Shown here piece after piece: positions 32,919 to 45,999 of a stretch of DNA of 64,000 bases. Each line of letters opens with the position of its first letter. Position 1 is the stretch's first letter. The notes under the pieces are model-generated. The model did no database searches, was not told where the DNA came from, and saw nothing but the letters and a program-made list of their open reading frames with translations. The position numbers and the translations under genes were made by a program. This DNA is from Elmis aenea (Eukaryota; Arthropoda; Insecta; Coleoptera; Elmidae), in the NCBI GenBank assembly GCA_947652605.1, contig OX393579.1:26433674-26497673 (forward strand), written 5' to 3'.

Positions 32919-34434
32919 CCTACCGTGCATTGGGTTCATAAGAGCAACTTTTCTCTACAAAAGGTCAAAAGTCAATCTTCTACTACAAAATTGATGACTA
33001 CAGTTTTATATGTTGCCCAAGAAGTTATATGTATTAAACATATGCCGAAGCATTCCACAGATACAGGAGAGTTTTATTGTAAAACCATTCAACTCTTTCA
33101 ATACGACTTGTGTTCAATGAAGTAAATTATATGTCATCGATGAAATTTTGTTGCTACAACTTAAAAATATATGTGCGCAAAGTTTAACATTTTTAGCTCT
33201 TAGTTTTTATCATAAAAAGGCTTGTGATACATATGTCCCAGCAGTATTTCACGCTTGGAATACATTTGACCCAGCAGTAACTATTGAAGACATACATGGC
33301 CAGACAACATTCGACTGAGAGAGGCCACATGTGTTCCTTATACAAATTAAAGTGACTCACGTGTAGTGAAACTTCAGAACTACTAAAAATTTCAATCCCA
33401 GTGCACTATAAAGCGACATATTATAATTTAGAATTTTCAATCATTTTTTGGGACCTGTACTATTGAAAGGGTTAACATTTGAAAACTGCTTTGCAAAAAA
33501 AGTCCTAATTCTTATTGTGTGTATAAGACTCGTAAAGTTTAATAAATGATTCAGGATTCTGGTGTTGTTGAATTAAGGCATCATCCTCTTTATAGTCCCA
33601 AGTTAGCACCCTGAGCCATTTATTTATAATTAAAAAAGAAATTGTTAAAGCTGCTTTGTTGAAATATTTACAAAGATTATCGGAAAAAGTTGGAATTAGT
33701 GTAGGAGTCAAAAGAACTTTAGTTTAAAAAAAAAATTGATTTAGCCACGACTTTTTCATGGCTACTTAGATTACTTAACAATTTTCTCGCATATAATTTT
33801 TTTAAAAATTGCTTGTGGTCCATTGAAGGAGTGCAATTTAAGTATACCTACCAGAACATGCTTTCTAAATTATTAGAATAATATGAATTAGGTAAACATT
33901 AAGTTGACTTACCAAAAAACGAAAATCAATTATTGATTTTCTTTACAAATATAAAGTTATTCATTTCAGTGTTTTTTACTTGTATCTATATAATATTGTA
34001 TCTTTTTATGAGTTTGCACTCCAGATCGAAGAAATTTGTAGCGGTATAGTTTACTTATTAAAGGATAGCCAATAACACATTATGGATAACTTAGAACTAA
34101 GTAGCAAAGGGTTCATTAAAAATACTTTTTTTTTTGTGTAAAGCGACAGTCAAGGTGAATCAGTGTTTTTTTTGTGAAACTCTTAAGCTTTATGCGGTAC
34201 GCGTGAGAGTTAAGTTATCCAAATTGATTTGATAGCCTTCATATCCTTTTCTTCTAGACAGAGCTAAACTGAACTATTCTTTTAAAAATTGTCTTGTAAC
34301 GTTGTGATGCAATTGTTGAAATAATGTGATTTGTTAGAATTGAACTTTCATTTCTGTTTTGCAATATTTCTGATTTTCATTAAACATACGCACAAATTTT
34401 TTTCGAGATATTTCCATTGCTTACTAGTTTAATG
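32919..34434. other. Unassigned sequence
   Basis: No protein family or repeat ends recognised. Two related strings, ACATATGTCCCAGCAGTA and ATACATTTGACCCAGCAGTA, lie 35 bp apart at about 33230-33285 as a short direct repeat. Confidence 0.4.
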
Positions 34435-34947
34435 GATAGTTCACACGGTGACACTAGCGTTGTTACACTAGGTGCCATGACATCACATGTCGTCGTCTGA
34501 ACAGCCTGATGTCGCGATGTCACAATGTCATGACGCCACGCCAGGTCGTGACACTAGCAATGTCGTGACACTGACCTCACCTGCCAACTTTTGATAATAA
34601 AAATGCTGTACTTGACCATACTTTTATATTTTGATAGCGCGTATTTGTCATAATAGACAAATAATATAGTTTGTCATCGATTTCCAATTTATCATGTCCT
34701 CAGTAGATGTTCTAACGTGTTTACAGCATTATCAACAATATCCTTGTTTATGGGACAAAGCTATTCCTGAATATAGCGACTTCAAAATAATTAGTTGCTC
34801 TGCAGTTACAAGTGCAGCCATTTTTATTTTGATGTCGCGACACTCGTATTACGTGTGAACACCCAGTGCCGTGACACCGAATGTCAAGCGATGTCATGAC
34901 ATTAAAAGCTACTACGCTAGTCGCTAGTGTCACCGTGTGAACTACCC
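34435..34947. mobile_element. MITE with GTTCACACGGTGACACTAGC ends
   Basis: Left GATAGTTCACACGGTGACAC and right GTGTCACCGTGTGAACTACC are inverted matches over about 25 bp. The left part has many copies of a TGTCGTGACACT-like word in both orientations. The target duplication is uncertain (TTAATG and TCAATG flank the ends). Confidence 0.75.
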
Positions 34948-35087
34948 TCAATGCTATTAAATATTGTTTGTATCCGTAAATTATCAAGAAAACCGCAATA
35001 ACTAGAAAAATATTGATTTTAGACATAATTGACCTTAGTTTTTGAAGACAATTACATTATTATAATAATAAGATAATGTAAAAAATA

Positions 35088-35510
35088 TAGGGTGTTACAT
35101 TAAAAAAAACGGACTTATTCGTGTTTTAAGTTTGACTAAATGAGCCGGGCATAAAGAACACCCTGTATATTGCTTTAAAATTTTAACTCGTCAAAAATTA
35201 CTATGACACTATTAATTAATTGTCCTACAAAGTTCCAAAAGAATTCGTTTTACAATAGCCAAGTTGTGAAATATCATTATTTTTTTAGACTCCCACTTCT
35301 GTCAATATTTTTATAAAAACTTAAATAACTCAAAAACAATTGAATTTAGATACATCAAATCTATATATACATTTTTAAAAGAGAATTCCACTTTACATCT
35401 AAAAATTATAAATTATACTGGGTGTTCTGTTTAACAAACAAAAAGATGTACCTACCTATCGGTGCGCAAATACAAAACACTGTGTATAGTTGAAAATAAT
35501 TTAAGCCATG
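35088..35510 (+). repeat. Interspersed repeat family A, copy 1 (empty site)
   Basis: Shares with 44992-45356 the ordered blocks GACTTATTCGTGTTT, GACTAAATG(A/G)(G/A)CCGGGCATAA, ACACCCTGT, ATAGCCAAGTTGTGAAATATCA and TATACTG(G)G. Here the sequence ACACTGTGTATAGTTGAAAA (35478-35497) is uninterrupted, whereas the second copy is split at this place. Confidence 0.85.
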
Positions 35511-35539
35511 CCCTAACTTTATTATAATAAATGGAACAC

Positions 35540-36166
35540 TGGAAAAGTTTACATTTTTGAAAAAAGGAAGCACTCTTTGATACAACTACAACATTTTAAA
35601 AACTTTTTAAGACATCAAATATTTCTTATTAAGTGGTTGTGATCTTCATAAATTGACTTCTATTACGTGAAAAGGAGTGCCTGAAACTGTTTTTGCTAAA
35701 TTTTACATAGACATTTAAGACATTATCGACTGTAAAGTTTGCGAAATCGGTTTTCTGATAAAAATTTCTTTTAGTTGAAACCATCGTATCTCATGCACTT
35801 ATTTAAATAGATAATTTTCTAAAAAATCATGCAATACCTTCAATAACATCTTCACATGCACTGGTGCTTTGCGAGCTTTTATAGTTTGGTTACAATATGG
35901 TGTTGCTGCTTGCATATGATTAGCACTGCTATTGCTTCTTTAGAAGTCACAGTTGTTAGTTCGACGCACAGGTTCTGCTTTCAAGTCAGACACAGCTTGA
36001 ATATGTTACTGGTAAGTCTCACCTGAGGTCACACTGATGTCGCTACTACAAAATTTTAATGATCACATCTCGTATAATCCTTATTAATTTACATAAATAG
36101 TTGAATGTAATAGGGCTCCTATTACATTTAACTGTTTATGTTAATTCGCAATGGTATCTTAGGCAT
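35540..36166. other. Unassigned sequence
   Basis: No gene or repeat boundaries recognised. Confidence 0.4.
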
Positions 36167-36174
36167 ATAATTAC

Positions 36175-37017
36175 TAGGGTTTCTTTCCCGGGATCTCGGG
36201 ATCCCGGGAACCCGGGATCCCGGTCCATTTTAAGCTATTTTATATTTCCCGGGAAATGCTTTTTGTCCCGGGAATTCCCGGGATTTTAAAAAAGTGTTGT
36301 TTTCGTTTATTTTGTGCTAAGATCTTTGTAATACTATCGTAACATCAGAATTTTATGCTTAAAATGTCTTTACTAACAGTAAATTATGAAAAAACTTCAA
36401 AAGAATTTTTCCCTTTTAGTATGGCGCAAAGAAGCCCGGTCTCCATTACAAAGTTAATATCTTCAAAATACTTTTACAGTTTTATTTTTGTGTACCCTGA
36501 TAATTCAAAGCAAAATAGCTTATAAATGAAATTTTATTGATAATAATTATGTTTCTTTGCTGCTAGATGCTCTCAAGACAATTTCACCTACATCAATAGA
36601 GACTTAAAGAGCATTTTATGCAGCAGAACTTTTTGTTAATAAATTAAGAAAAAGACTAATTGACTGAAGCACAGATCACCTTTGTTTTCTTAAATTACAT
36701 TACAAAAATTCATTGTAAAAATTATATTATTGTATTCATAAATATGAAACTGCAATAGAAAGGTTATAATTACCAAATGTATGTTTCTCTCACCAATATT
36801 ATTGAATTATTTGTAATAATCATGGAGCAAAATGTATTACATAAATGACGTGGAGTTGTTTTTAAGTAATAAACCGCTCCCTTAATTTGTTGGGTTATTT
36901 ATTTAAAAATATTGACATAATTTATTACATCCCGGGATCCCGGGAAATCCCGGGACAAAGGCCGATTTCTTCCCGGAATCCCGGGACAAGCAAAATGGTC
37001 AAATATGAGAAACCCTA
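36175..37017. mobile_element. hAT element, TAGGGTTTC ends with CCCGGG palindrome arrays
   Basis: Begins TAGGGTTTCTTTCCCGGGAT and ends with the inverse (AGAAACCCTA), with the perfect 8-bp duplication ATAATTAC (36167-36174, 37018-37025). Just inside each end are clusters of TCCCGGGA/ATCCCGGGAT palindromes (36187-36290 and 36930-36990). No transposase is seen. TAGGG ends and palindromic subterminal arrays are shared in design with 46913-47596 and 54140-55019. Confidence 0.92.
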
Positions 37018-37025
37018 ATAATTAC

Positions 37026-38810
37026 ATATTACTATAGTATTGACTAGTGAAGCCGAATCGGCAGTTTCTAATAGATAGTTAAGTATAATCTGACGCAATC
37101 AAAACTTATAGTAATCAATAATGCATTGGAAACAACTTCGTAAATAAATTTGCTCGCGTTCAACACGTGAGCTAAAAGTTAGGTTAATTAGAACACTTGT
37201 AATGAATTATCCACACAAGAATCTCGAAAATTTATCAAGAACTTACGGCGGAATTCCACTAAGGAAAGCAATTTTATTAAAGAAACTCTAGAGAATTCCA
37301 TATTTTCAATTTGTTTGTAGCAGCATGCTTAATGATATACTTTATTCATCTACCGTTTATTTTTATGATTTCTTGTAACGGTGCATTGGATTCTTTTGAA
37401 TTTGTTCTATATAGTCTACATAAATAGATTATATGTTTAATGGAAAAGCATTAAGTCTACTAATCTAAAAATCTGAGTCTCAAAATATTTATATATACCT
37501 ACATAGTTTATAAAATAATTATAAAACTTGTTTAACTTAATCAGTTAAAAAATAATTGCTGAGAGATGCGTTCAATTAAATTTAACAAAATATTGTATTA
37601 TTTGTTTTTGCGTATAGACTCGTGTTTGGTTCTTAAATAAAATTTTAATAAAACAACACAAACATGAACGTAAGTAAATATAAACGGAAATCAATATTCT
37701 TGAAAGTTAAAGATGTCGACTTCGAGTTTAATATAGCTTCTTTTTTTTTGTTTTTCTTAGATGCCAATTTTTAAGCGGAATTATAAATTAAATACATAAA
37801 ATGTTGTCTTACTTAATTAAAATCTTGTTCTGTATTGGGTGCAACACTTTAACGATATTATTAAATTATTATACTTATACACAACCTATTATTTTCTGAC
37901 TCTACAATTCTTGAGGTTTACCCAAAAAATAAAAGAAAAGGTACTGCCTGTAATACAATACACTGTTCCAAAGTCGAGACTTATCATGAGAATTTTGCTA
38001 ATTTAAAGAGCTATGAAGTCACATCAATAATTGACGCAAAGCTGCGAAATTAAAAATTGAAACGACATTTGCTGCGTTCTAAGTTGTATTTCCTGTTTTT
38101 AGAAATGACGTAAAACTAAAAAATTTTTCTTCAAGAAACGTTTTTCAAACGTTGTTTTAATTAATTTTGTATTAAATTTTTCGCTGATATTGGACCTTTA
38201 CAATTAACATTTTTGTATTCAAAATATTTTGCCGGACCAACCGTAAAGCCATAGCTCGGGTTAAATTTAAGCAAACTACGTTAAAAATCTCGCAAAATCA
38301 CAGTATCACCACCAAAAAAAGTGTAAATATTGTGAATAACCGCGCCCTACACACAGCGCCATCTGTGGCCGCCTAGTAAACTAGTATGGTGGCCGCCAGA
38401 ATTTTAAATTTCTTCTTGTAATTTGCCGGACTAAAGGTGCCGAACCATTAGTTACCGGAAAATCAGTGTTGTACATATTATGTTCTACAATTTTATGCCA
38501 AAATCTAATAAGGTGCCTATGAAAAATAATAAATAAAGTTGATGATGGTTCAAACATGACTATAAGTCTTTATAAAATTATGTTAAATTAGCGTATAGAA
38601 AAAAAAAGTTGCTTTAAGAATGTCTAAGAAAGTGTTTAGTTTGAAATCGAAATTGGAAAATGAAAAAAAAAGGCGTTGTCTAGAAAAAAACGAGTTTTTA
38701 TAGTCTGAAGTTGCATTAAAAGAAGATTAAATTTTGAACACCCTGCAAGTACTGCATCGATTGCAAAAATTCCAGAATGAACTCCATAGTTTCTTCTATG
38801 CATAGTCTCC
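37026..38810. other. Unassigned AT-rich sequence
   Basis: No coding sequence recognised. At 38330-38470 a GC-richer patch includes CAGCGCCATCTGTGGCCGCC and two TTGCCGGAC words (about 38230 and 38420) in direct orientation. Confidence 0.4.
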
Positions 38811-38814
38811 ATTT

Positions 38815-39127
38815 AAGCGTTTTTGCTTTAAAAATGGCGGCGATAGATAATATTAAGCGCCACGATCAAAATTTAAAAAAAATCAAATAGTCCAAAAATC
38901 TAAAAAATAACTGCACTTAATTACGGGGAATGCTATCAAAAGTTCCTCTAAAATAACGTGTTAATTCCAAAAATTTAATAAAAAATAGACTATTGCATTT
39001 GAAATAAAAAAGTAAATGTCACTTTCCGGTATTTCCGGAAGTGTCGCCATTATAACTGAAGTTTCAGATCAATACCCTTTTTCATTCGTCATATATTTCT
39101 AATGCACGGTCCCAATCAATCACCCTG
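38815..39127 (-). repeat. Solo long arm of a Tc1/mariner-type element
   Basis: In reverse it starts TACAGGGTGATTGATTGGGA and about 300 bp inward has a TATCGCCGCCATTTTTAAAG block, the counterpart of the ATGGCAACCATAG block of other long arms in this window. No matching second arm or transposase. Confidence 0.5.
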
Positions 39128-39129
39128 TA

Positions 39130-39780
39130 TAATATTACCCTCTATTTACAAATCGAAAGTTCTTTTAGATCCTTTCAACAATATAATTGAAATACACAAT
39201 CCACTAATGGCTTATTGTGTAACATATTTTGTACTGTATTTATCGACTGAGTTAAGCATCCGAAGCGGGGACGCAAAAAGGAATATGCATCGTAGCTGAC
39301 GTATGTATTATTATTTATCTATGGTAGCTGACAGAACTGTACACAATCAACTATCATTTGGCGGTAGGAAATAGCTAGGTACGATATTTTAAAGAGTAAA
39401 TGGAAAACGGTTTAAGGAAGCGGATTATAGAATGTAGCTTCGGAATATTTATTTGTATACAATAAGTAGGAAATAATGATAACAATAATTCTATACAATA
39501 TGTTTTATAGTCAGTTTTAAAGATTCAGATGAACTGAAAAATACAGAATTAACATTTTTAAAAGTAAATTAGATGACTTCTTTGTTATAAAAGTTGAACC
39601 GTAAATGATGTACCTACTTTAAGCTACAAGTTTTTACTTGTGCTACTGACTTGTTTTACTTTAGGCTTTAGGTAATAGTTGACTTTAAATTATGTTAATC
39701 TATTAGTACCTTGTTTTCGCCTCAAAGTCGAAAAAGGTTTACTCTAAGTGATTTTTTTAATTTATCGCAATATTAAAAGG
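39130..39780. other. Unassigned sequence
   Basis: Nothing recognised; open frame at 39102-39299 begins in the solo arm. Confidence 0.4.
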
Positions 39781-39789
39781 TGTCATTCT

Positions 39790-40173
39790 ATACTAAAATG
39801 TTACAGAAAAATTTACAATTTTTTGTTACGCAATTGTTTGTTTGGGTCATGTGATGAGGGTTAAACAACGGATAATTTTTAATACGATTATTTTCATTTT
39901 TAAGATTATAAATAACCTGCTTCCAAATTCTTTGTTAAAATATATAATCCAAAACTCTGATGTTCATAACTATCCAACTAGAAACTGTAAAGACTTTAAA
40001 TTGCCATTCAGGACACGAAATTTCACTCAAAATTTACTTTTTTTTATAAAGGACTGAAATTTTACAATGATTTATCAAGTGAACAAAAAAGTGAAACTAA
40101 TATTGTATGGTTTAGACGTAAGCTCAGTAGTTATATTTTATATATTTATATATGTACATGTTATAAAATGTAA
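39790..40173 (+). pseudogene. LINE ORF2 C-terminal relic
   Basis: The frame at 39842-40057 reads VKQRIIFNTIIFIFKIINNL, then LPNSLLKYI and NYPTRNCKDFKLPFRTRNFT. It then shifts by one base at a T run (about 40040) to LKFYNDLSSEQKSETNIVWF and RRKLSSYIL, with a stop at 40171-40173. This is the C-terminal pattern after the reverse transcriptase of jockey/CR1-like non-LTR elements (RIxYN...FKIINNLLP...YxTR...LFYKGLKxYNxLP...F+R+L+xYL). A short AAATTACATTATTATTATAT tail follows at about 40198. The element is 5'-truncated, as is usual for LINE insertions. Confidence 0.75.
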
Positions 40174-40362
40174 ACATAATTAGCAAATCGCTAAAATAAA
40201 TTACATTATTATTATATTAACAAACAAAACTGTCTCTGAGATTTTACCCATGCAAAATTAAAATGCAAACAAAATATATTATCATTTGTTATAAAGGGCA
40301 CAAATATTGTGTTAAATTATCTTTAGGAACTAATTAAATAAAAATCTACTTAAAACCTAAAA

Positions 40363-40588
40363 GCTGTATTACACTACACAATTTCTTGTACAATTTCTTG
40401 TACAATTTGCTGTCAAAAATTTTTATACTTGATTGTACAGCTGTTGCCAAGTTACAATGTCGTAAATTGACATACGCGAAGTGTCAGTTTACGACCTAAG
40501 ACGTGTTGTAACTTGGCAACAGCTGTACAATCTAGTATAAATTTTTTTGACAGCAAATTGTACAAGAAATTGTGTAGTGTAATACAGC
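40363..40588. mobile_element. Foldback MITE, arms of about 90 bp
   Basis: Left arm GCTGTATTACACTACACAAT...TTGCCAAGTTACAA and right arm TTGTAACTTGGCAACAGC...GTGTAGTGTAATACAGC pair almost fully around a 50-bp centre. The left arm has an extra tandem CAATTTCTTGTA. No target duplication is clear. Confidence 0.85.
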
Positions 40589-40940
40589 CATATAACACAC
40601 CATGGCAATTATGAAAACAGTTGGAGATAGATAGATGGTTAAATTTTTAAAGACGTGTATTTTTTTTCGCGGTTAGTAAGAATATAAACTAAAAATTTAC
40701 CATATTGTGCATAGTTCCTTAAATCTCTGACACTTCTATTTATATATTTTTTGTTAATAACACATATTTGAAATTCAGTTTTTCACAGTTTAGCCAAAGG
40801 CCTTAGTCCCTTAATCGTATGACGTTAAAAAAGACACAGTTACTTAGTTTTTGAGATGCGATAGTGATTTTTTTAATCTCAAGAGCGCTATATTGAATCA
40901 GTTTACAATTACAATAATTATTTGTCGTTTTCAGGTAAAC

Positions 40941-41371
40941 GTCAAAAAAGTACGTCAACTGGCGCTCCCTGTGAAGTATATCAATAACTATATTTTTTAA
41001 ATTGATAGTTAGTCACATATTTCCATAAAATTTTGGACTTGAATAATAATTATTTACCTCTAAAAATAACCAACAGCAATCAAGTTCGCTTATGGGAAGT
41101 TTCCTAAGTTAAATATGTGCTTTATCAATCTCAAACTTTTTGACGGGTTTCTTGCTTTGCTAAAAAATATTTATACTTTTTCCAAATTCAGTGACAATTG
41201 CGAATTAAATCATAAAGAATAATTGTTACAACTATTCATAAAAATATTTGTTGAATTTTTCCTAACTTGGACATTTAACTGCCATTATTAGTACTAACAT
41301 GACATTTTTGAACATAAATGACATTTAAAATACATCACTGAGGGCGCCACCTGACGTACTATTTTGACAGC
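40941..41371. mobile_element. MITE with GTACGTCA(A/G)(C/G)TGGCGC ends
   Basis: Left GTCAAAAAAGTACGTCAACT followed by GGCGCTCCCTGTGAAGTAT, and right ATACATCACTGAGGGCGCC followed by ACCTGACGTACTATTTTGAC, are inverted matches over about 40 bp. Interior AT-rich, no coding region. Confidence 0.7.
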
Positions 41372-44205
41372 CGATTTTGACTTCTCACAACAATAAAAAT
41401 TTGGAATTGGGACGGCCATATAAGTAGGGAAGCAAACCGCTGAGCGGATTATGAATGACGTTGGCCATGAAACCGGTTCGTGCCCAACATTTTGACATAG
41501 TCAGCGAGGTTTATAAGCTTTGGCAAAATTCGAATTTAATCAATCAGAGGACGTATATAAAAATGTTTTAGCCGAATTTTCAAGTCAGTTTTGTTCAAAA
41601 TAAGATCCTACCTAGTGCAAGCACAGGTTCTTAAACTTATCGTCATCTAACGGATTTTTATAGCGAATGGTTCTTAGACTTATCGCCTTCTAGTGGAAAT
41701 GTATGTCGAAAAGTTCCAGATTTTTTAACAGGCTTCCTAACCTGTGTAGTAGACACGGTCTAAAAATTTTAAAATAAAAACCGTTATCGAAAACAATTTT
41801 AAAACTTTTCAATTTTTTAAATCATTTTGTAATCTTAATATTTACAGAAATGTATTAGCGTGGATAAGATTGTGTAGCAGATATTTTTTTCCACTAAAAG
41901 GTAATTTTTTAGAATATTTCCTAAAAGAACGTTAAGCTTTGTTTATGATAAATTTGTTTTACAAAAATTAAGTAAACGTCAGTTTAAAGATTAGAAGTAA
42001 CTATTTTTATGCCATTCATCAGGGACTGCCATCTTTTAATGTATTAATATATATGTATTAATATATATACATATATTAATATATATAAACGTATAAATAT
42101 TACCTTTGACAACTCTAGTTTTCATTCGTTTTTTCTAAACATTATTTGATAATAGGTACCTTGATTTTAAGGATTTTTCCGAAACTAATAAAACTCTTTT
42201 GTTTTGTCGAAAAACTTCTTACCTATGTTCTAATTACCTGGATTTCGAAAAAACATTGTAAACTTTCTTCTTGTTTTCTTCGACAAAATCATTTGTTGTA
42301 TTTAATCTTTCTTGCAAGTTCTATATTATAACTAAACATCGTGCTCACATTAAAGAAATAATATAAAAAATAGAAGATTGGATCAAAAATCTAAAGACTG
42401 CATATAAAACCGAGAGGGATCGAGAACATTTCGTTACAATATTTTTATGCTAGTAATATTGGAGATTCATCCATCACAGATTGACACACTGCTATCGAAT
42501 GTCGATAGTAAAAACGATAATAATTGAAGGGCTGACCCTTTCGATTGTAAAAATTTTAGCATAAAAATGACGAATTTATAAAGATAAACTTCGACATTTT
42601 GAATTTACGGACAGAGTCTAGCGATGACTATGAAATCTATTGTGAGAGTAAGTGTGCCATGTAAATGTTGCTTTTTGTAGCTACATAATATGTACAGTCG
42701 ATGCCATTAAGCGAAATGATCGTGATTAATGTAAACTTGATGAACATTCATTAGTCGTTGTTTGATTGCATTTGGCTCACACAATTGCATTTATTTTAAT
42801 TTGTAAACAATGGAAGTACATTAAACTGACTGTTTTAGTTTGTAATTAATAAGTAATGTTTATAAACCGTAAATAATTAAACGTTTATTGGTATGACAAA
42901 TTAACTTTAGGTTTATCATATGAAAATGAAACATAATTTTTTAATAAAAATAAGTGTTTAGAAAAAAGTGTCGTATCGTAGATCGTACCTAAATCTGAGA
43001 CATCACTGGAAAAACACTATGAAAACGTTATTATTTAGGGTATTTAGATAGGATTGATTTTTTTACACTAAAATTTCAGTTTTATGCATCATCTGTGGCA
43101 ATTTTTGATACACAAAAAGTTGTTTCCTGAATTACGAGAGCAAAATGCATAAATGTTTTACATCGACATGTTCGTTTTACTGCAAGGGCAATAAAAAAGT
43201 AACATGTTGGTGTTTATCTACAGATGCATAGGTAACTGCAAATCAATATGTGATGCTGTCTAGTAATCAGTGACATTTTAGTAAAAGTATACACAAAAAT
43301 AAATTACAGAATGCAAAGAAAAAAAAATTGAAAAGGAAAATACATCAAATTTTAAAGATATCATTTACCTATTTGTATAAACATGAATAAAGATTTTTTA
43401 AATTTGTAAATTGTATTAGGTATTATTAATCTCAACGTTTTTCGTAATAACAGTTTACGAAATTACTAAACCTAATAAGATAAAAAATGCAACTAAACTA
43501 AATTAAGTACTAATTTTACATATTTACGCGTCTTGCTTTTGCCGTCACAAAAGTTTTTTTATACTTAATGAATAGGTACATTATATCATTCTCAATAGAA
43601 ATCATTGACAAGTCTGTTGAGCGCTCTCCTGACATATGGCGCAAATAATTTTTTATTAGTTATAATTTCGAAAATGTTCTTTCTTCTGATGCTACGAATA
43701 CAGGTAGTAATAAATAAATACGCAATACAGTGGCAATTGGAAATGTATTGGTATTTTTTTTTCATATCTCTAATTTAATACATTCTGAGGAAAAAACTCT
43801 TTTTAATAAATCTTTGCAAGGTTTTCAATTCCTTAAACAAAGTCTTGCCATCAATATCGCGATTACTAGAATCTTGTTTGTTATGCAGTTTTAATTGCAA
43901 ATCTTGACAACTTTTTGTTAATCCTACATCGCTTTAATCGTTTAGTTTATTTGTTTTATTTTGCTCGTAGAAAATACTGGCGAATTTATTTTATTTTTTT
44001 ATAAAACAAGCGCCTATCATATTCAAGCGCTCTTGTGAGGTGCACAATCTGCACAATGGCACGGCTCGGCCCTGAGCACACTTGTCTAGAAATGTCAAAG
44101 AAGACTTACGTCAAACTTCACAACTAACAGCGTACGGTAGGTACAAGTGTGTTTACTATTAGCCAAAATAACGGTAAAATCGTATGTACGTATTATGTTA
44201 TCGTA
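41372..44205. other. Unassigned sequence with an AT palindrome
   Basis: Contains a direct repeat of about 60 bp (GGTTCTTAAACTTATCGTCATC at 41627 and GGTTCTTAGACTTATCGCCTTC at 41669). An alternating TATTAATATATA tract at 42037-42090 folds on itself. No gene recognised in 2.8 kb. Confidence 0.4.
42037..42090. repeat. AT-rich palindromic microsatellite
   Basis: Repeats of ATTAATATATATGT and its inverse (ACATATATTAATATATAT). Likely to form a cruciform-type hairpin. Confidence 0.8.
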
Positions 44206-44340
44206 GAAAAAGTATGCTACATAACACGAGTTGTAAAGCAATTACGCATTCGTGGAAATACGCACTCGTTGCTATATGCGGCTCCGTGCTCAACTTTTCC
44301 ACTCGTACGTAATATGCTTCTTACAACTCTTGTCATATAA
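44080..44340 (+). repeat. Interspersed repeat family B, copy 1
   Basis: Shares GTCTAGAAATGTCAAAG, ACGTCAAAC, ACATAACACGAGTT, CGTGGAAATACGCACTCG, GCGGCTCCGTGC and TTTTCCACTCGTACGTAATA with 55200-55530. The core folds: TACATAACACGAGTTGTAA pairs with TTACAACTCTTGTCATATA. The open frame at 44149-44340 lies inside the repeat and is not a host gene. Confidence 0.8.
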
Positions 44341-44991
44341 TTAATATACTATTAAATATACAGATTATTATGCCTAAGCCTTTGCTATAGTTTTTTCAAC
44401 TTTACCATTTTATTCGAGTTAAAAAACAATTTGGTAAGTTTTAAGTCAATTAGTAATTTGCTTGTTTCTGCATAATTTGGAAACATTACAGACACAATTT
44501 AATGTTTTGTGTGTGGACTGACTGACATGTTTAAGCCTCCGTCAAGCGCAATGATAAAATGAATGAAGTAGTGCGCAATACTACTAATACATTTTGCCGC
44601 CTAGTCTCATTAAACATAAACAAAAGCATAACTAAGATTATTAACTTGACGCCACTAGCTCTTATTTTAAATCTTTTCGAAAATATTCGCTAATTTGGCG
44701 CCTTCTGAGCTTCTCTTAAGACGGCGCCCTTGGCAACTCAACCATTGCCAATAATTAAAATAAGCGAATTCTTGTCTTATTTGTATACGTAGAAGACATT
44801 TTTGAGAAATTATTAATTCACTTGGCCAAAAAATATTGCTGTTACACCGCGCTTTCGAAAATTTCCCTCTGTCGAAAATGTTTCGCCAAAAATTCGCTGC
44901 GGTTAAAAGTTTGCTACCGTAGGCTTCAGCCAACTTAGCCTAATGATAGATGAAGATAAATACACTATCAATAAAAAATTGTAAAAACATG
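44341..44991. other. Unassigned sequence
   Basis: Minus-strand open frame of 88 codons at 44667-44933 starting MAEAYGSKLL; no domain recognised. Confidence 0.35.
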
Positions 44992-45995
44992 TAGCGTGTT
45001 CCATTAAAAAAAAAGACTTATTCGTGTTTAAAGTTTGACTAAATGGACCGGGCATAAGAAACACCCTGTGTATTATTTTAAAATTTTAACTAGTTAAAAA
45101 TTAACTGTGACACTATTGCCCTACAAAGTTTCAAAGGAATTCGTTTTGACATAGCCAAGTTGTGAAATATCATTATTGTTTGAGACTCTCTGTTTCTGTC
45201 AATATTTTATATAAAAACTTAAATAACTCAAAAACGACTGATTTTATCCATAAAACCAATATATTTCTGAAAGAGAATTCAATTTTACATCTAACAATTA
45301 TAAAATATACTGAGAACATAGTGAGACGTATCGGTACGCAAAAACAACACTGTATACAGAGTGTGTATAAATTGGCAGAAGCGCTACACGTGCCGATGTT
45401 CTTCGTAAAATTCTAATTGTAAGTCGAAAATCCTAATACAAAAATGTTGTACCATGCTAATACAGCCTCAGGAACCATTTAAAGAAATAAAAATTTGGCA
45501 ACATTGCATATATTGATTTGCGTTTGGACATTTTATTTATTTTATTTATTTATTTTATCGGCAATTTTTACTTAGTTATTTATAATTTTTGTTCGAACTA
45601 AAAGCCTTCAGTTCGTATACATAGCTGCAAACTTTTAGGTATCGTTTAACACAAACTAGAAATAATTACGAGAAAAACAGAGATGACAGCTAATGACAAT
45701 GTTGCCATGTGTATTATTTTCATTCAAATCAGTGATTAACATATTATATTCAACACCAATTTTCGAAAGGAAAAACACGATATCTAGGAAAAAATATGAT
45801 TCAAAATTTATTTATATTCCAAATCGCAGCTTTTTCATTAACAAATATTGAATAATAACGCTTATTAAAAGACTGAATGTCAAAACTTTGAGGAACTCTT
45901 GCAGACATGGTACAACATTTTTGTATGAAGATTTCCGCCAATTTATACACACTCTGTATAGTTGAAAATAATTCAAGTTTATGTCCTAGTACCTA
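44992..45995 (+). repeat. Interspersed repeat family A, copy 2 (interrupted)
   Basis: Matches copy 1 block by block to ACACTGTATA at 45356, is interrupted by 600 bp, then resumes TATAGTTGAAAATAATTCAAG at 45957. The plus frame 45162-45416 runs from the repeat into the insertion and is not a gene. Confidence 0.85.
45357..45956. mobile_element. 600-bp TA-flanked MITE inserted in family A
   Basis: Ends CAGAGTGTGTATAAATTGGC and the inverse GCCAATTTATACACACTCTG; further in, TACAAAAATGTTGTACCATG and its inverse CATGGTACAACATTTTTGTA. TA duplicates flank it (45355-45356, 45957-45958). The empty site at 35478-35497 confirms the boundaries. A TTTA-rich simple repeat lies at 45533-45556. TA target suggests Tc1/mariner-type mobilisation. 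Confidence 0.92.
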
Positions 45996-45999
45996 AATG

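Noticed and set aside
32724..33125. 133-codon open frame
   Set aside because: Its first half is the right end of the TA-flanked element at 32039-32916, including its subterminal repeats; not a credible gene.
44667..44933. 88-codon open frame MAEAYGSKLL...
   Set aside because: No known domain, no neighbouring exon signals and no independent evidence of coding.
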